19,411 nt of DNA from Vulcanimicrobiia bacterium (lineage in GTDB: Bacteria; Eremiobacterota; Eremiobacteria; Baltobacterales; Baltobacteraceae). How positions within the stretch are numbered: the stretch's first letter is position 1; each line of letters begins with the position of its first letter. The stretch lies in NCBI GenBank assembly GCA_024281135.1, contig JAMXLG010000172.1, forward strand, positions 1-19,411, in the 5' to 3' direction. Of this stretch, positions 1 through 8,562 are shown piece by piece. Both the position numbers and the translations under genes were made by a program. The notes beneath the pieces were generated by a model. That model saw nothing but the letters and a program-made list of their open reading frames with translations. It made no database searches and was not told where the DNA came from.

Positions 1-3000
1 CAAAAACGCAAGCGGTATCAGCGCGCGCGCGGCAAAGGCGGTTTCCGCCGGACGACTTGGGATGAAGTTCTCGAACTCGTCGGGGCCTCGTGTCTGTATA
101 CGGCAAAAACATGGGGACCGGATCGCATCTTCGGATTTGCGCCGATTCCCGCGTTCTCGTTCGCGTCGTACGCAGGCGGAGCTCGTTTCTTGCAGCTGAT
201 GGGCGGCGTGAACATGAGCTTCTACGATTGGTACGCAGATCTCCCAAACGCGTTTCCGGAAGTTTGGGGAGATCAAACCGACGTTTGCGAAAGCGCCGAT
301 TGGTACAACTCGACCTACATCGTGTCAATCGCGGCAAATCTGAACATGACGCGCACGCCCGACGTGCACTTCATTTCAGAGGCGCGCACGAACGGCAGCA
401 AGTTTGTCGTCATCTCGCCCGATTTCAATCAAGTTGCGAAGTACTCCGACAATTGGATTCCCGTCAAGGCAGGTCAGGACACCGCACTCTGGATGGCTGT
501 CAATCACATCATCTTGAAGGAGTACCATCATGACCGCACGGTGCCGTACTTCGACGATTACGTCAAGAAGTACACAAATGCGCCGTTCCTCGTTGAATTA
601 ACCGGCGACGGAACGAACGGATACAAGCCGGGGCAGCTCTTACGCGCGAATCGCATCGCCAAATACGGCGACGTCGAAAATGGCGAGTGGAAGATGCTCG
701 TGATGGATCGGCAAACTGATGCGCCGAAGATGCCGATGGGCACCGTCGGTTTCCGCTGGCAAAAGCAAAAAGGTCAGTGGAACCTCAAGCTCGAGGATGG
801 TCTCGACGGCAGTCCGATCGATCCGATTTTGACCTTCATCGACAAGAACGATGAGGTGCTCAACGTCGCCTACTATGAGTTCGCATCGAAGAAGTGGAGC
901 TTCCGCGGCGTTCCGGTACGGTACATCGATACGCCCAAAGGACGCGTGCCCGTAGCAACGGTTTTCGATCTGTACATGGCGCACTACGGCGTCGATCGCG
1001 GCTTGCCTGGCGAATACGCGCATAGCTACGATGAAGTTGGACCATATACGCCGGCGTGGCAAGAACAGTACACCGGCATCGGACGCGAGACCGTGATTCG
1101 GTTCGCGCGCGAGTTCGCGACGAACGCTGAACTCACGAACGGTCGTTCCATGTGCATCACGGGTGCCAGCCTCAACCACTGGTACAACAATGGCCTTGCC
1201 TATCGCGGTCCGATCAACGCGATGCTCTTTACCGGCTGCTGCGGCGTGAACGGCGGCGGAATGAATCACTACGTGGGTCAGGAGAAGCTCGCGCCGGCCG
1301 CACCGTGGGCGACAATCACGTTTGCGCTCGACTGGCAGAAACCACCTCGCCGCACGCAGTCGCCGGTCTGGCACTACGTGATGAGCGATCAGTGGCACTA
1401 TGAGGGCGATTTCACCGAGTACGCCGCAGTGCCGCCGGACGCGAAGTACGCACGCGGCCACTGTATGGACATCGAACGCGATGCCCACCTGCGCGGATGG
1501 ATGCCGCACTATCCGCAATTCGAACGCAGTACGTTAGAGGTCGCGCGTGAAGCGCAAGCGGCGGGGGCCAAAGACGATCAAGCAATTGTCGACTATATGG
1601 TCCAGCAAATTAAATCGCGCAAGCTAAAGTTCGGTATCGAAGACCCGGACGCCGAACAGAATTGGCCTCGTGTCTGGTTCATCTGGCGCGGTAACGCCAT
1701 TATGGCGAGCGCAAAGGGCCATGAGTTCTTCCTGCGGCACTACCTCGGTACGCATGACAACGCGATCGCCGAAGAGCGCGCCAAAGACCACGTCAAGAAG
1801 GTCACGTTCCGCGAACCGGCGCCTCGCGGCAAGTTCGATTTGGTCGTCGATATCAATTTCCGCATGGACACGTCGGCACTCTACTCCGACATCGTTTTGC
1901 CGACTGCGATGTGGTACGAAAAGAACGACCTAAACACGACGGACCTTCACTCGTTCGTACACGTGCTAGGCGCTGCCGTGCCACCGGTTTGGGAATCGAA
2001 GACCGATTGGGACATCTTCAAAGCCTTTGCCAAGAAGGTGAGCGAGATGGCACCGCTCGCGTTCCCCGAACCGGTGAAGGACCTGGTCGCGCAGCCGCTC
2101 ATGCACGATACACCGGATGAAATTTCACAGCCGCAAATACTGAATTGGGAAGCCGGCGAGTGCGAACCGATCCCCGGCAAGACCATGCCGCACGTGCGGG
2201 TGGTAAACCGCGATTACACGCAAATTTATAAGAAGTACATCTCGCTCGGACCAAATGTTCCCACCGATGGGATGTCGTTCAACGGCGTACACGTACCGGC
2301 CAAGAAATTCTACGAACAACTGCTTCAAAATCCGGTCACGCTTTCGCCTGACTCGCGTCACATGCGGTGTGTCGAGTGGGACGGACAGAAGTATCCGAGC
2401 CTAGAGGACCCGCTCGACGTCTGCAACACGATTCTTCACCTCGCACCCGAAACGAACGGCGACGTTTCGTACGAGACGTTTGAGCACGAGGAACACATAA
2501 CCGGCGTTCCGCTCAAGGATCTCGCTGAGGGCATTCGCGGCGTTCGCATGAACTTCGGCGACATCACAAGGCAAATCAAGCGCTTATTGATTAGTCCGTG
2601 CTGGACGGGAATGGTCAACGACGGCCGCGCCTATTCGGCATGGTGCATGAACGTTGAACGATTGGTCCCATGGCGGACGACCACCGGGCGGTCGGAACTC
2701 TACCTCGACCATCCGTGGTACATCGACTTCGGCGAACACTTTGCGACGTACAAGCCGAAACTCGATCCACACCTGACGGGCGACATCGTCTTGAGTCCCG
2801 TCGACGACAAGAGCCTCATTCTTAACTACATCACCCCGCACGGAAAGTGGCACATCCACTCGACCTACTACGACAATCTTCGCATGCTTACGCTTTCTCG
2901 CGGCATGGAACCATGCTGGCTCAACGATAAGGACGCGGCGCGGATTGGCGTCGTCGACAATCAATGGGTCGAGGTCTATAACGACAACGGAGTCATGGTA

Positions 3001-3270
3001 ACGCGCGCCGCCGTAAGCGCGCGCGTACAGCCCGGAACGTGCATGATCTACCACGCGCCCGACCGCACCATCTCGATGCCGAAATCACAAATTCGGGGCG
3101 GGCGGCGCGCAGGCGGGCACAACAGCTTAACGCGCACTCGCATGAATCCGCTTCAGATTGCCGGAGGGTACGGTCAATTCACCTATGGCTTCAACTACTG
3201 GGGCCCGATCGGCATCATGACGCGCGACACGCACTGCGTCGTGCGTGCACTTGAAAAACTAGAATGGTAA
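1..3270 (+). CDS. narG: Respiratory nitrate reductase alpha subunit, 5' end outside window
   Basis: This is the catalytic molybdenum subunit, reducing nitrate to nitrite with electrons passed from NarI through NarH. The reading frame is open from base 1 and encodes 1089 residues. NarG is usually about 1,200-1,250 residues, so roughly the first 150, including the N-terminal Fe-S motif and any Tat signal, lie outside. The stretch around fragment residues 90-130 (GDQTDVCESADWY, then RTPDVHF) matches the region holding the aspartate that ligates Mo in E. coli NarG; here it is the Asp at bases 280-282. The C-terminal molybdopterin-binding domain is near fragment residues 960-1020. The gene ends with TAA, 35 bases before narH, and no frameshift is seen. 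Nitrite oxidoreductase of the NarG-like type is related and cannot be excluded from sequence alone. Confidence 0.96.
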   Translation, partial: QKRKRYQRARGKGGFRRTTWDEVLELVGASCLYTAKTWGPDRIFGFAPIPAFSFASYAGGARFLQLMGGVNMSFYDWYADLPNAFPEVWGDQTDVCESADWYNSTYIVSIAANLNMTRTPDVHFISEARTNGSKFVVISPDFNQVAKYSDNWIPVKAGQDTALWMAVNHIILKEYHHDRTVPYFDDYVKKYTNAPFLVELTGDGTNGYKPGQLLRANRIAKYGDVENGEWKMLVMDRQTDAPKMPMGTVGFRWQKQKGQWNLKLEDGLDGSPIDPILTFIDKNDEVLNVAYYEFASKKWSFRGVPVRYIDTPKGRVPVATVFDLYMAHYGVDRGLPGEYAHSYDEVGPYTPAWQEQYTGIGRETVIRFAREFATNAELTNGRSMCITGASLNHWYNNGLAYRGPINAMLFTGCCGVNGGGMNHYVGQEKLAPAAPWATITFALDWQKPPRRTQSPVWHYVMSDQWHYEGDFTEYAAVPPDAKYARGHCMDIERDAHLRGWMPHYPQFERSTLEVAREAQAAGAKDDQAIVDYMVQQIKSRKLKFGIEDPDAEQNWPRVWFIWRGNAIMASAKGHEFFLRHYLGTHDNAIAEERAKDHVKKVTFREPAPRGKFDLVVDINFRMDTSALYSDIVLPTAMWYEKNDLNTTDLHSFVHVLGAAVPPVWESKTDWDIFKAFAKKVSEMAPLAFPEPVKDLVAQPLMHDTPDEISQPQILNWEAGECEPIPGKTMPHVRVVNRDYTQIYKKYISLGPNVPTDGMSFNGVHVPAKKFYEQLLQNPVTLSPDSRHMRCVEWDGQKYPSLEDPLDVCNTILHLAPETNGDVSYETFEHEEHITGVPLKDLAEGIRGVRMNFGDITRQIKRLLISPCWTGMVNDGRAYSAWCMNVERLVPWRTTTGRSELYLDHPWYIDFGEHFATYKPKLDPHLTGDIVLSPVDDKSLILNYITPHGKWHIHSTYYDNLRMLTLSRGMEPCWLNDKDAARIGVVDNQWVEVYNDNGVMVTRAAVSARVQPGTCMIYHAPDRTISMPKSQIRGGRRAGGHNSLTRTRMNPLQIAGGYGQFTYGFNYWGPIGIMTRDTHCVVRALEKLEW

Positions 3271-3305
3271 GCGGCGATCGACCGATCGTCGGGAGTTCGT
3301 AAAAC

Positions 3306-4811
3306 ATGGATATACGCGCACAAGTATCAATGGTCTTCCACCTGGACAAATGCATCGGCTGCCACACCTGCAGCATTGCGTGCAAGAACATCTGGACTGA
3401 CCGTAAAGGCACCGAATACATGTGGTGGAACAACGTGGAAACGAAACCCGGAACGGGCTATCCGACCACGTGGGAAGACCAAAGCAAATATAAAGGTGGC
3501 TGGGTCAAAGACGGCGACAAATTGCGGCTCAAACTACAAGGCCGCGCTGAGGGATTGGGAAACATCTTCTTCAATCCGAATTTGCCGACGATCGACGACT
3601 ACTATGAACCTTGGACGTATCAGTACGACGAACTCTTCAATGCGCCCGAAGGTGACGATCAGCCGACCGCACGACCCATCTCACTGATCACCGGTAAACC
3701 GATGGACATCGAGGCAGGTCCGAATTGGGACGACGACCTCGGCGGCTCACCCGTTTATGCCAGCAACGACGTAAACCTCGACAAGCTGACCGACAAGGAA
3801 CGCGAACAACTCAACGAGGTCGAACGGCTCGTCTTCTTCTACCTGCCACGCATTTGCAACCACTGTCTCAATCCGGCGTGCGTCGGAGCCTGTCCGTCAG
3901 GTGCGATTTACAAGCGCGGTGAAGACGGCATCGTTCTGATCAGTCAGGAGAAATGCCGCGCATGGCGCATGTGCATCTCCGGTTGTCCGTATAAGAAGAC
4001 GTACTACAACTGGTCGACCGGCAAGTCCGAGAAATGCATCTTGTGCTATCCGCGACTGGAAACCGGACAAGCACCGGCGTGCTTCCACTCGTGCGTGGGA
4101 CGCATCCGGTATCTGGGCCTCGTGCTCTACGATGCGGATCGTATTACAGAAGCTGCGCTCCACGATGACGACGACCTCGTCTACGCGCAACGCGACATCC
4201 TCCAGGATCCGTTCGACCCCGCGATCATCGCTGCCGCAAAAGCGAACGGCGTCACCGACCTGCAAATCGCGGCGGCGCAGAACTCCCCGGTCTTCAAGTT
4301 CGTGAAACTTTGGGGGCTCGCGCTACCGCTTCATCCGGAGTTCCGCACGTTGCCGATGTTGTTCTACGTGCCGCCCATGCTGCCGGTGCTCGGCAGAATG
4401 AACGAAACCGGCGTGTATGACAACTCCGGTATCGAAGGACTCGGGCAAATGCTGAGTTCGCTCGAGCAAGCACGCGTTCCGATCAAGTACATGGCGAGCC
4501 TCTTTACCGCGGGAAACACGCAGATCGTCGAAGAGGTTTACCGCAAGCAAATCGCCGTGCGCCTCTTCAAGCGGTCGCAGCGCGTCAAAGACATCACTGC
4601 CGCCGAAGCACAAGAGGCGATGCGAATCGGAAAAACGACGCCGGAGGAATGCGAGGCAATCTTCAATCTCACGTCGCTTCCGACGTTTGAAGAGCGGTTC
4701 GTGATTCCGGCAATGGCACGCGAAGAGGCAATCGAGCAGAGCCTCGATCCGTATACGCATAAACCGGCTGCCGGCTTCGGATTCCGCGAAACGCCGGCTC
4801 GGAGATGGTAG
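3306..4811 (+). CDS. narH: Respiratory nitrate reductase beta subunit (four Fe-S clusters)
   Basis: NarH is the electron-transfer subunit between the NarI haems and NarG, on the cytoplasmic face of the membrane. The protein has 501 residues, close to the usual 510. Cysteines occur at 16, 19, 22, 26; 184, 187, 192, 196; 217, 223, 227; and 244, 247, 259, 263. These are the same positions I recall for the ligands of the three [4Fe-4S] clusters and one [3Fe-4S] cluster of E. coli NarH. Trp220 takes the place of a cysteine in the CRAWRMC motif, as expected for the 3Fe cluster. A GGGAG ribosome site at 3291-3295 lies 10 bases before the ATG. It follows narG and is followed by narJ after 4 bases. 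Confidence 0.97.
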   Translation: MDIRAQVSMVFHLDKCIGCHTCSIACKNIWTDRKGTEYMWWNNVETKPGTGYPTTWEDQSKYKGGWVKDGDKLRLKLQGRAEGLGNIFFNPNLPTIDDYYEPWTYQYDELFNAPEGDDQPTARPISLITGKPMDIEAGPNWDDDLGGSPVYASNDVNLDKLTDKEREQLNEVERLVFFYLPRICNHCLNPACVGACPSGAIYKRGEDGIVLISQEKCRAWRMCISGCPYKKTYYNWSTGKSEKCILCYPRLETGQAPACFHSCVGRIRYLGLVLYDADRITEAALHDDDDLVYAQRDILQDPFDPAIIAAAKANGVTDLQIAAAQNSPVFKFVKLWGLALPLHPEFRTLPMLFYVPPMLPVLGRMNETGVYDNSGIEGLGQMLSSLEQARVPIKYMASLFTAGNTQIVEEVYRKQIAVRLFKRSQRVKDITAAEAQEAMRIGKTTPEECEAIFNLTSLPTFEERFVIPAMAREEAIEQSLDPYTHKPAAGFGFRETPARRW

Positions 4812-4815
4812 CTGC

Positions 4816-5448
4816 ATGAGCATCACGACGCAGACGCGGATACTCGGGCTTTTTGCCGATTTGCTCGCGTATCCGCGCCCCGATCTGGACATCCCGGCAA
4901 CGGCACGCGAGTGCCGCGCGCTCGTTGCCGAGGAAAGCCCGGAGGCGGCGGAAATGCTCGACGAGTTCATTGCGTTTGCCGATCGAACGCCGCGCGATCT
5001 GGTCGAGGAGATCTTCTCCGCGACGTTCGATTTAAACGCATCGTGCCACCCGTACGTCGGATACCACATATTCGGCGAATCGTACCCGCGCAGTCTGTTC
5101 ATGATAGAGCTGAGAGCACGGTTCCGCGCAGAGGGCTTCGATCACGGTGTCGAGTTGCCGGATCACATCGCGATCCTGTTGCGGTTCGTATCGACGTGCA
5201 GTGATGAAGAGGTGCGCGATGAAATCAGTCGAGAGGCGATTCTTCCTACACTTGGTCCCATGACGCTTGCGCCGGAAAGCGCTCCGGTGCTCGATGAAGG
5301 CGAGGGGGAAGCTCCCGAGATCTTCGACATCGGCACCGACTATCGCCGCGTCCTGCAGTCGCTGGAGCGGCTCTTAAAGGCGCGCTACGGTGCACCTCGT
5401 CATCTCGAACCGGTACCTGTTCCATCTTCGGAGCGCTTAGTTTCGTAA
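4816..5448 (+). CDS. narJ: Nitrate reductase assembly chaperone (NarJ/TorD family)
   Basis: NarJ is a cytoplasmic chaperone that binds apo-NarGH during molybdenum and Fe-S cofactor insertion and is not part of the mature enzyme. The protein has 210 residues, slightly shorter than E. coli NarJ, is mostly helical and acidic, and has no membrane segment. The N-terminal FADLLAYPRPDL and the central NarJ-like stretch HPYVGYHIFGESYPRS (about residues 75-91) identify the family. The start is 4 bases after the narH stop. A GGAG at 4801-4804, inside the end of narH, lies 11 bases upstream, so translation is probably coupled to narH. Confidence 0.93.
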   Translation: MSITTQTRILGLFADLLAYPRPDLDIPATARECRALVAEESPEAAEMLDEFIAFADRTPRDLVEEIFSATFDLNASCHPYVGYHIFGESYPRSLFMIELRARFRAEGFDHGVELPDHIAILLRFVSTCSDEEVRDEISREAILPTLGPMTLAPESAPVLDEGEGEAPEIFDIGTDYRRVLQSLERLLKARYGAPRHLEPVPVPSSERLVS

Positions 5449-5472
5449 AACACAGAACGAGCGGAGGAGCCC

Positions 5473-6210
5473 ATGTCTGACACGTTTCTCTGGGAAGTAT
5501 GGCCCTACGTCGCTTTCGCGATCTTCCTCTTCGGCGGTCTCTACCGCTATTTAAAGGACCGCTTCTCCTTCTCGAGCCAGTCATCTCAATTCTTCGAGAA
5601 CCGCTTTTTGTTTTGGGGATCGACGATGTGGCATTACGCCATCATCCTCATTTTGATTCCGCACACGCTCGGATTTTTGTTTCCTCAGGCATGGGGAGCG
5701 CTCATCGAAAACCAAACGCGGCTATACATTCTCGAGATCACCGGCCTTGCGCTCGCAGTCATGGCGATCATCGGCCTGGGCACACTGATCTTGCGACGCT
5801 TAACGAACCCGCGCATCCAATTCGTCACGACGACGATGGATTGGGTGCTGCTTGCGTCGTTAGCGCTCCAAGTCGTGATGGGATTCTGGATCGCGTTCTT
5901 TTATCGGTGGGGATCGGAGTGGTATCTCCACACGTCGGTGCCGTGGCTGCGTTCGCTCGCAGCGTTTAACCCGCAAATTCAATACGTCACGGCCATGCCG
6001 GCTCCGGTCAAGATCCACATGTTCAACGCGTTCGTTCTGCTCGCTCTCTTCCCGTTCACGCGCCTCGCGCACGTCGTCACCGCACCCCTTTTCTACCTCG
6101 TGCGTCCATACCAAGTCGTCATTTGGTACCGCCAGCGCAACCTTCCATACGGCGCTCCCGCGGGAAGCGAGCGCATCGGACCGGATGTACCGTACTTGCG
6201 CCACGGTTAA
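5473..6210 (+). CDS. narI: Respiratory nitrate reductase gamma subunit, dihaem cytochrome b
   Basis: NarI is the membrane anchor that oxidises quinol and passes electrons through two b haems to NarH. The protein has 245 residues and about five hydrophobic segments. His54 and His64 (spacing 10) and His182 and His200 (spacing 18) reproduce the spacing of the four axial haem ligands of E. coli NarI (56/66 and 187/205). This suggests both haems are present. A strong GGAGG ribosome site at 5463-5467 precedes the ATG by 5 bases. The following gene begins on the very next base after the TAA stop, which supports one polycistronic message. The C-terminal tail after about residue 215 is cytoplasmic and proline-rich. 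Confidence 0.95.
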   Translation: MSDTFLWEVWPYVAFAIFLFGGLYRYLKDRFSFSSQSSQFFENRFLFWGSTMWHYAIILILIPHTLGFLFPQAWGALIENQTRLYILEITGLALAVMAIIGLGTLILRRLTNPRIQFVTTTMDWVLLASLALQVVMGFWIAFFYRWGSEWYLHTSVPWLRSLAAFNPQIQYVTAMPAPVKIHMFNAFVLLALFPFTRLAHVVTAPLFYLVRPYQVVIWYRQRNLPYGAPAGSERIGPDVPYLRHG

Positions 6211-6747
6211 GTGCTTGACTCGCATGCGCGCTTTCAGCGGATATGTCAGATAAGTTCGTTTATCGCTGTTCCGGCGCTGCTCGCGATATTGACGGAGACG
6301 CAATACCGCATACAAGACCGCTCGACGGATTTTCTTGTATTGCCTCCGTTCGCAGTTGTGATCTATCTGATTTTTCGAGAACCTTACGGCAAGGCGGCGA
6401 ATGTGCGATCGATCGTCATCTTGCCCGTCTTGGGCGCAGTGGTCGGTCAGCTGAGCTTCCGGTACTTCGGACTCACGCCGCTCGGAGTCGCTATCGACAC
6501 GCTTTGCGTTTTGACGCTGCAATCGCTCCTGCACGCGCATATGCCGCCGGCACTCGCACTCTCCGTCCTCGCGATGCTGCTGCGCGTTCAGTCGCTGACA
6601 TACACGGTCGGCGTTGCCGAAGCGTCGACCTCGATCGCAATCATCTTCTTTCTGTGGCGACGGTACGTGATCGCGCCTCTTCGCCGGACATCACCCCCTA
6701 AAGTAGCGCCGAGTCACCCCGCCGTTTTGCCGGAGGTACGTCAATGA
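6211..6747 (+). CDS. HPP-family integral membrane protein, candidate nitrite transporter
   Basis: A 178-residue membrane protein with about four to five hydrophobic segments. It shows PPFAVVIYLIFREP (residues 45-58) and HMPP (110-113) followed by a hydrophobic run. This order fits the HPP transmembrane family, in which a conserved loop is followed by the H-P-P signature; here the signature carries an inserted Met. From general knowledge, HPP proteins of cyanobacteria and chloroplasts have been reported to carry nitrite. Its place between narI and an FNT channel makes a nitrite or nitrate transport role plausible, but that is inference. The start is a GTG directly abutting the narI stop, with no visible ribosome site, so it is probably translated by coupling. 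Its TGA overlaps the ATG of the next gene. Confidence 0.75.
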   Translation: MLDSHARFQRICQISSFIAVPALLAILTETQYRIQDRSTDFLVLPPFAVVIYLIFREPYGKAANVRSIVILPVLGAVVGQLSFRYFGLTPLGVAIDTLCVLTLQSLLHAHMPPALALSVLAMLLRVQSLTYTVGVAEASTSIAIIFFLWRRYVIAPLRRTSPPKVAPSHPAVLPEVRQ

Positions 6748-7667
6748 GCACGAGCACAAGCACAGGGACAACGTTGACCGCCCCACCGTTTCCATTAGAC
6801 GGTAACGCCGGCACGTACGACGGAGAACCTGTTCTAGATTACGTCAAGCCGCCGCAGTTACTCAAAACCATCTCCGACACAGGCGCGGCAAAAGGCGATT
6901 TACCCATCAGCAAAATTCTCGTAAGGGGCATGTTCGGCGGCGCGTTCCTTGCATACGGAACGGCAATGGCCTTCTTCGGCATCGCACAAGGGTTGCCGCC
7001 GATTGTCGCCGACGCGCTCTTCCCCCTCGGATTCATCTGCATCAACCTTCTGCAAGTCGATTTGGCCACCGGTTACTTCGCACTCGTTCCGGTCGCGTAC
7101 ATGGACGGGCGTATCACCTTCGGAAAGATGCTACGCGCCTTCTTCTGGGTCTACGTCGCGAACCTGATTGGAAGTTTGATTGTGATGGGCTTGCTCTGGG
7201 CGGCGCTTACGATGACCGGTAAGGCGGCTGACACGACCGGAATTTCAACAGTTCTTGTCAAGGTCGGCACCGCCAAAACGATTCACTTCGAGCAATTCGG
7301 CATGGCGGGCGCATTTACGGCATTCATCAAAGGCATCTTGTGCAATTGGTTCGTGACGCTGGGTGTCGTACTGCCCTACATGACGCGGTCCGTCATTGGC
7401 AAAGCGATCGCCACGTTCGTCCCGATCTATATGTTCTTTGGTATGGGCTGGGAACACTTAGTGGTCAACATGTTCGTCATTCCATCAGCGATAGTGTACG
7501 GCGCCCATATTTCGCTCTACGATTGGTGGATCGGAAACGAGCTGCCCGTCACGATCGGAAACTTCCTCGGAGGCTTCCTCTTAACGGGCTGCGCAATTGC
7601 ATTCATCTATGGAACGCGTAAGGAGCCGGTGGCTGCAACGCGCGGGACAGTTGCCGCTGCGCGATGA
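6744..7667 (+). CDS. Formate/nitrite transporter (FNT) family channel, NirC/FocA-like
   Basis: FNT proteins are pentameric channels for small monovalent anions such as nitrite or formate in the inner membrane. The 307-residue protein has six hydrophobic segments and the family hallmarks DLATG (106-110), GILCNWFVTLG (197-207), GWEHLVVNM (235-243, with the conserved pore His238) and GNFLGG (272-277). About 50 hydrophilic residues precede the first helix, longer than in E. coli FocA or NirC. GGAGG at 6732-6736 lies 7 bases before the ATG, and the ATG overlaps the preceding stop (ATGA). In a nar operon without narK, nitrite export or nitrate/nitrite exchange is the likely job. I do not assign nirC because the substrate is inferred from context only. 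Confidence 0.93.
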   Translation: MSTSTSTGTTLTAPPFPLDGNAGTYDGEPVLDYVKPPQLLKTISDTGAAKGDLPISKILVRGMFGGAFLAYGTAMAFFGIAQGLPPIVADALFPLGFICINLLQVDLATGYFALVPVAYMDGRITFGKMLRAFFWVYVANLIGSLIVMGLLWAALTMTGKAADTTGISTVLVKVGTAKTIHFEQFGMAGAFTAFIKGILCNWFVTLGVVLPYMTRSVIGKAIATFVPIYMFFGMGWEHLVVNMFVIPSAIVYGAHISLYDWWIGNELPVTIGNFLGGFLLTGCAIAFIYGTRKEPVAATRGTVAAAR

Positions 7668-7674
7668 CGAAGGT

Positions 7675-8223
7675 GTGCCCAATGCGGACGATCCGGCGTC
7701 CGGTGATGAGATAGGATATCGTCTCTGCACCGAGCTGGTCTCGATCGGTGAATTGCGGGCAGCCGTCGACTACATGCGGCGCAAAGTAAACCGGGCGCGC
7801 AAAGCGTCGCCCGCAAATTCCCTCATGCAGCTTCGGCTGCTCTCTCAGTATGCCGCAATACTGGAGATCACCGAGACGTACGGAGAAGCAGAATTTCTTC
7901 GCGCGAAGGCAGTCGAAATCGCAGAAACCGGAAGCGTTTCACCCGAAGACGCCGTCGACGCGTACCTCCGGTACGGACTGCTTCTCACGAAAAACCGGAA
8001 TTACAACGCGGCGATAGAGCCGCTCAAAGAAGCTATTCGCCGTGCTGAAGCGCTCGATGGACCCCTCCCGATCGAACAGCAGATCATCCTTGCCAAGGCG
8101 TGGAGAGGATTACAGCAAGCCTACGAAGGCATGGGGGAACTTTCAGAGGCCACAAATGCATTGGATACGCTCGAAAACGTCAAGCGGCTGATCCGATACT
8201 TAGTTTTTTCGATGTCGAGGTGA
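7675..8223 (+). CDS. TPR-like helical protein of the nar operon, function unknown
   Basis: A soluble, all-helical protein of about 182 residues with no membrane segment or signal. Repeated amphipathic helix pairs look like three or four tetratricopeptide repeats. Examples are the stretch beginning QYAAILEITETYGEAEFLRA, then YLRYGLLLTKNRNYNAAIEP, and finally WRGLQQAYEGMGELSEATNA. Such repeats normally bind other proteins. The start is uncertain: the frame is open from 7597 inside the FNT gene. I chose GTG 7675 because it avoids a long overlap, but ATG 7609 and TTG 7651 are possible. The AAGG just upstream of the GTG is too close to be a good ribosome site. Its position right after the FNT gene points to a partner or assembly role in nitrate respiration, which is inference. 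Confidence 0.75.
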   Translation: MPNADDPASGDEIGYRLCTELVSIGELRAAVDYMRRKVNRARKASPANSLMQLRLLSQYAAILEITETYGEAEFLRAKAVEIAETGSVSPEDAVDAYLRYGLLLTKNRNYNAAIEPLKEAIRRAEALDGPLPIEQQIILAKAWRGLQQAYEGMGELSEATNALDTLENVKRLIRYLVFSMSR

Positions 8224-8227
8224 AGCA

Positions 8228-8539
8228 ATGTACATTATCGACGGCAAACCGGCGTGTCTCATCATTACCGAGAATCTTACGCGTCCACATCCCGACGGCG
8301 AACGTCACTTCTACCCTGCATTCGTCAAAGCGTTCGAGCCCGGCTACGATGCTACGGACTGGGATTACGGCGTTGACTACACGCAAGCGCAGCAACAGGT
8401 AGAGACTTTTAACGCCGAACACGGCGTGAACAAAGACGCCGCCATCCTCATCATTACGTCATCGATGTTTCCGAGAGCCCCGATTTCAATTGCTGATATC
8501 TATCGTGCGAACCAAGAAGAACCCGTTGACGCGACTTAA
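8228..8539 (+). CDS. Small acidic protein of unknown function, last gene of nar operon
   Basis: I do not recognise this 103-residue soluble protein. It starts with MYIIDGKPACLIITENL, has an aromatic and acidic middle (ATDWDYGVDYTQAQQQ), and ends with a hydrophobic strand AAILIITSSMFP before a charged tail. The predicted shape is alpha/beta. GAGG at 8217-8220 lies 7 bases before the ATG, and the gene begins 4 bases after the TPR gene, so the pair is very likely co-translated. Its TAA shares two bases with the stop of the opposing zinc-ribbon gene, so the operon ends here without space for a separate terminator. Confidence 0.75.
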   Translation: MYIIDGKPACLIITENLTRPHPDGERHFYPAFVKAFEPGYDATDWDYGVDYTQAQQQVETFNAEHGVNKDAAILIITSSMFPRAPISIADIYRANQEEPVDAT

Positions 8540-8562
8540 AACGCTCCGGGATAATCCGAGCG
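8536..8562 (-). terminator. Candidate intrinsic terminator inside the 3' end of the zinc-ribbon gene
   Basis: On the - strand, CGCTCGG (8562-8556) pairs with CCGGAGCG (8549-8542) with one bulged base and a loop of about six bases. TTTTAA follows, which is also the end of the coding sequence. The U tract is only four long, so efficiency is uncertain. Read in the + direction the same hairpin lies just past the nar operon, but the T-rich stretch after it is weak. Confidence 0.4.

Noticed and set aside
640..1518. Long open frame on the - strand inside narG (292 codons)
   Set aside because: It lies fully antisense to an unmistakable NarG sequence and its translation is Arg/His/Val-rich without family features. 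It is a shadow of the codon bias.
3271..3305. GC-rich near-palindrome around CGATCGACCGATCG between narG and narH
   Set aside because: It could fold, but it has no T run and sits just before a good ribosome site in the middle of an operon, so a terminator is unlikely.
4323..5102. Long - strand open frame across narH and narJ (259 codons)
   Set aside because: It crosses two well-supported + strand genes, and its translation is low in recognisable structure.
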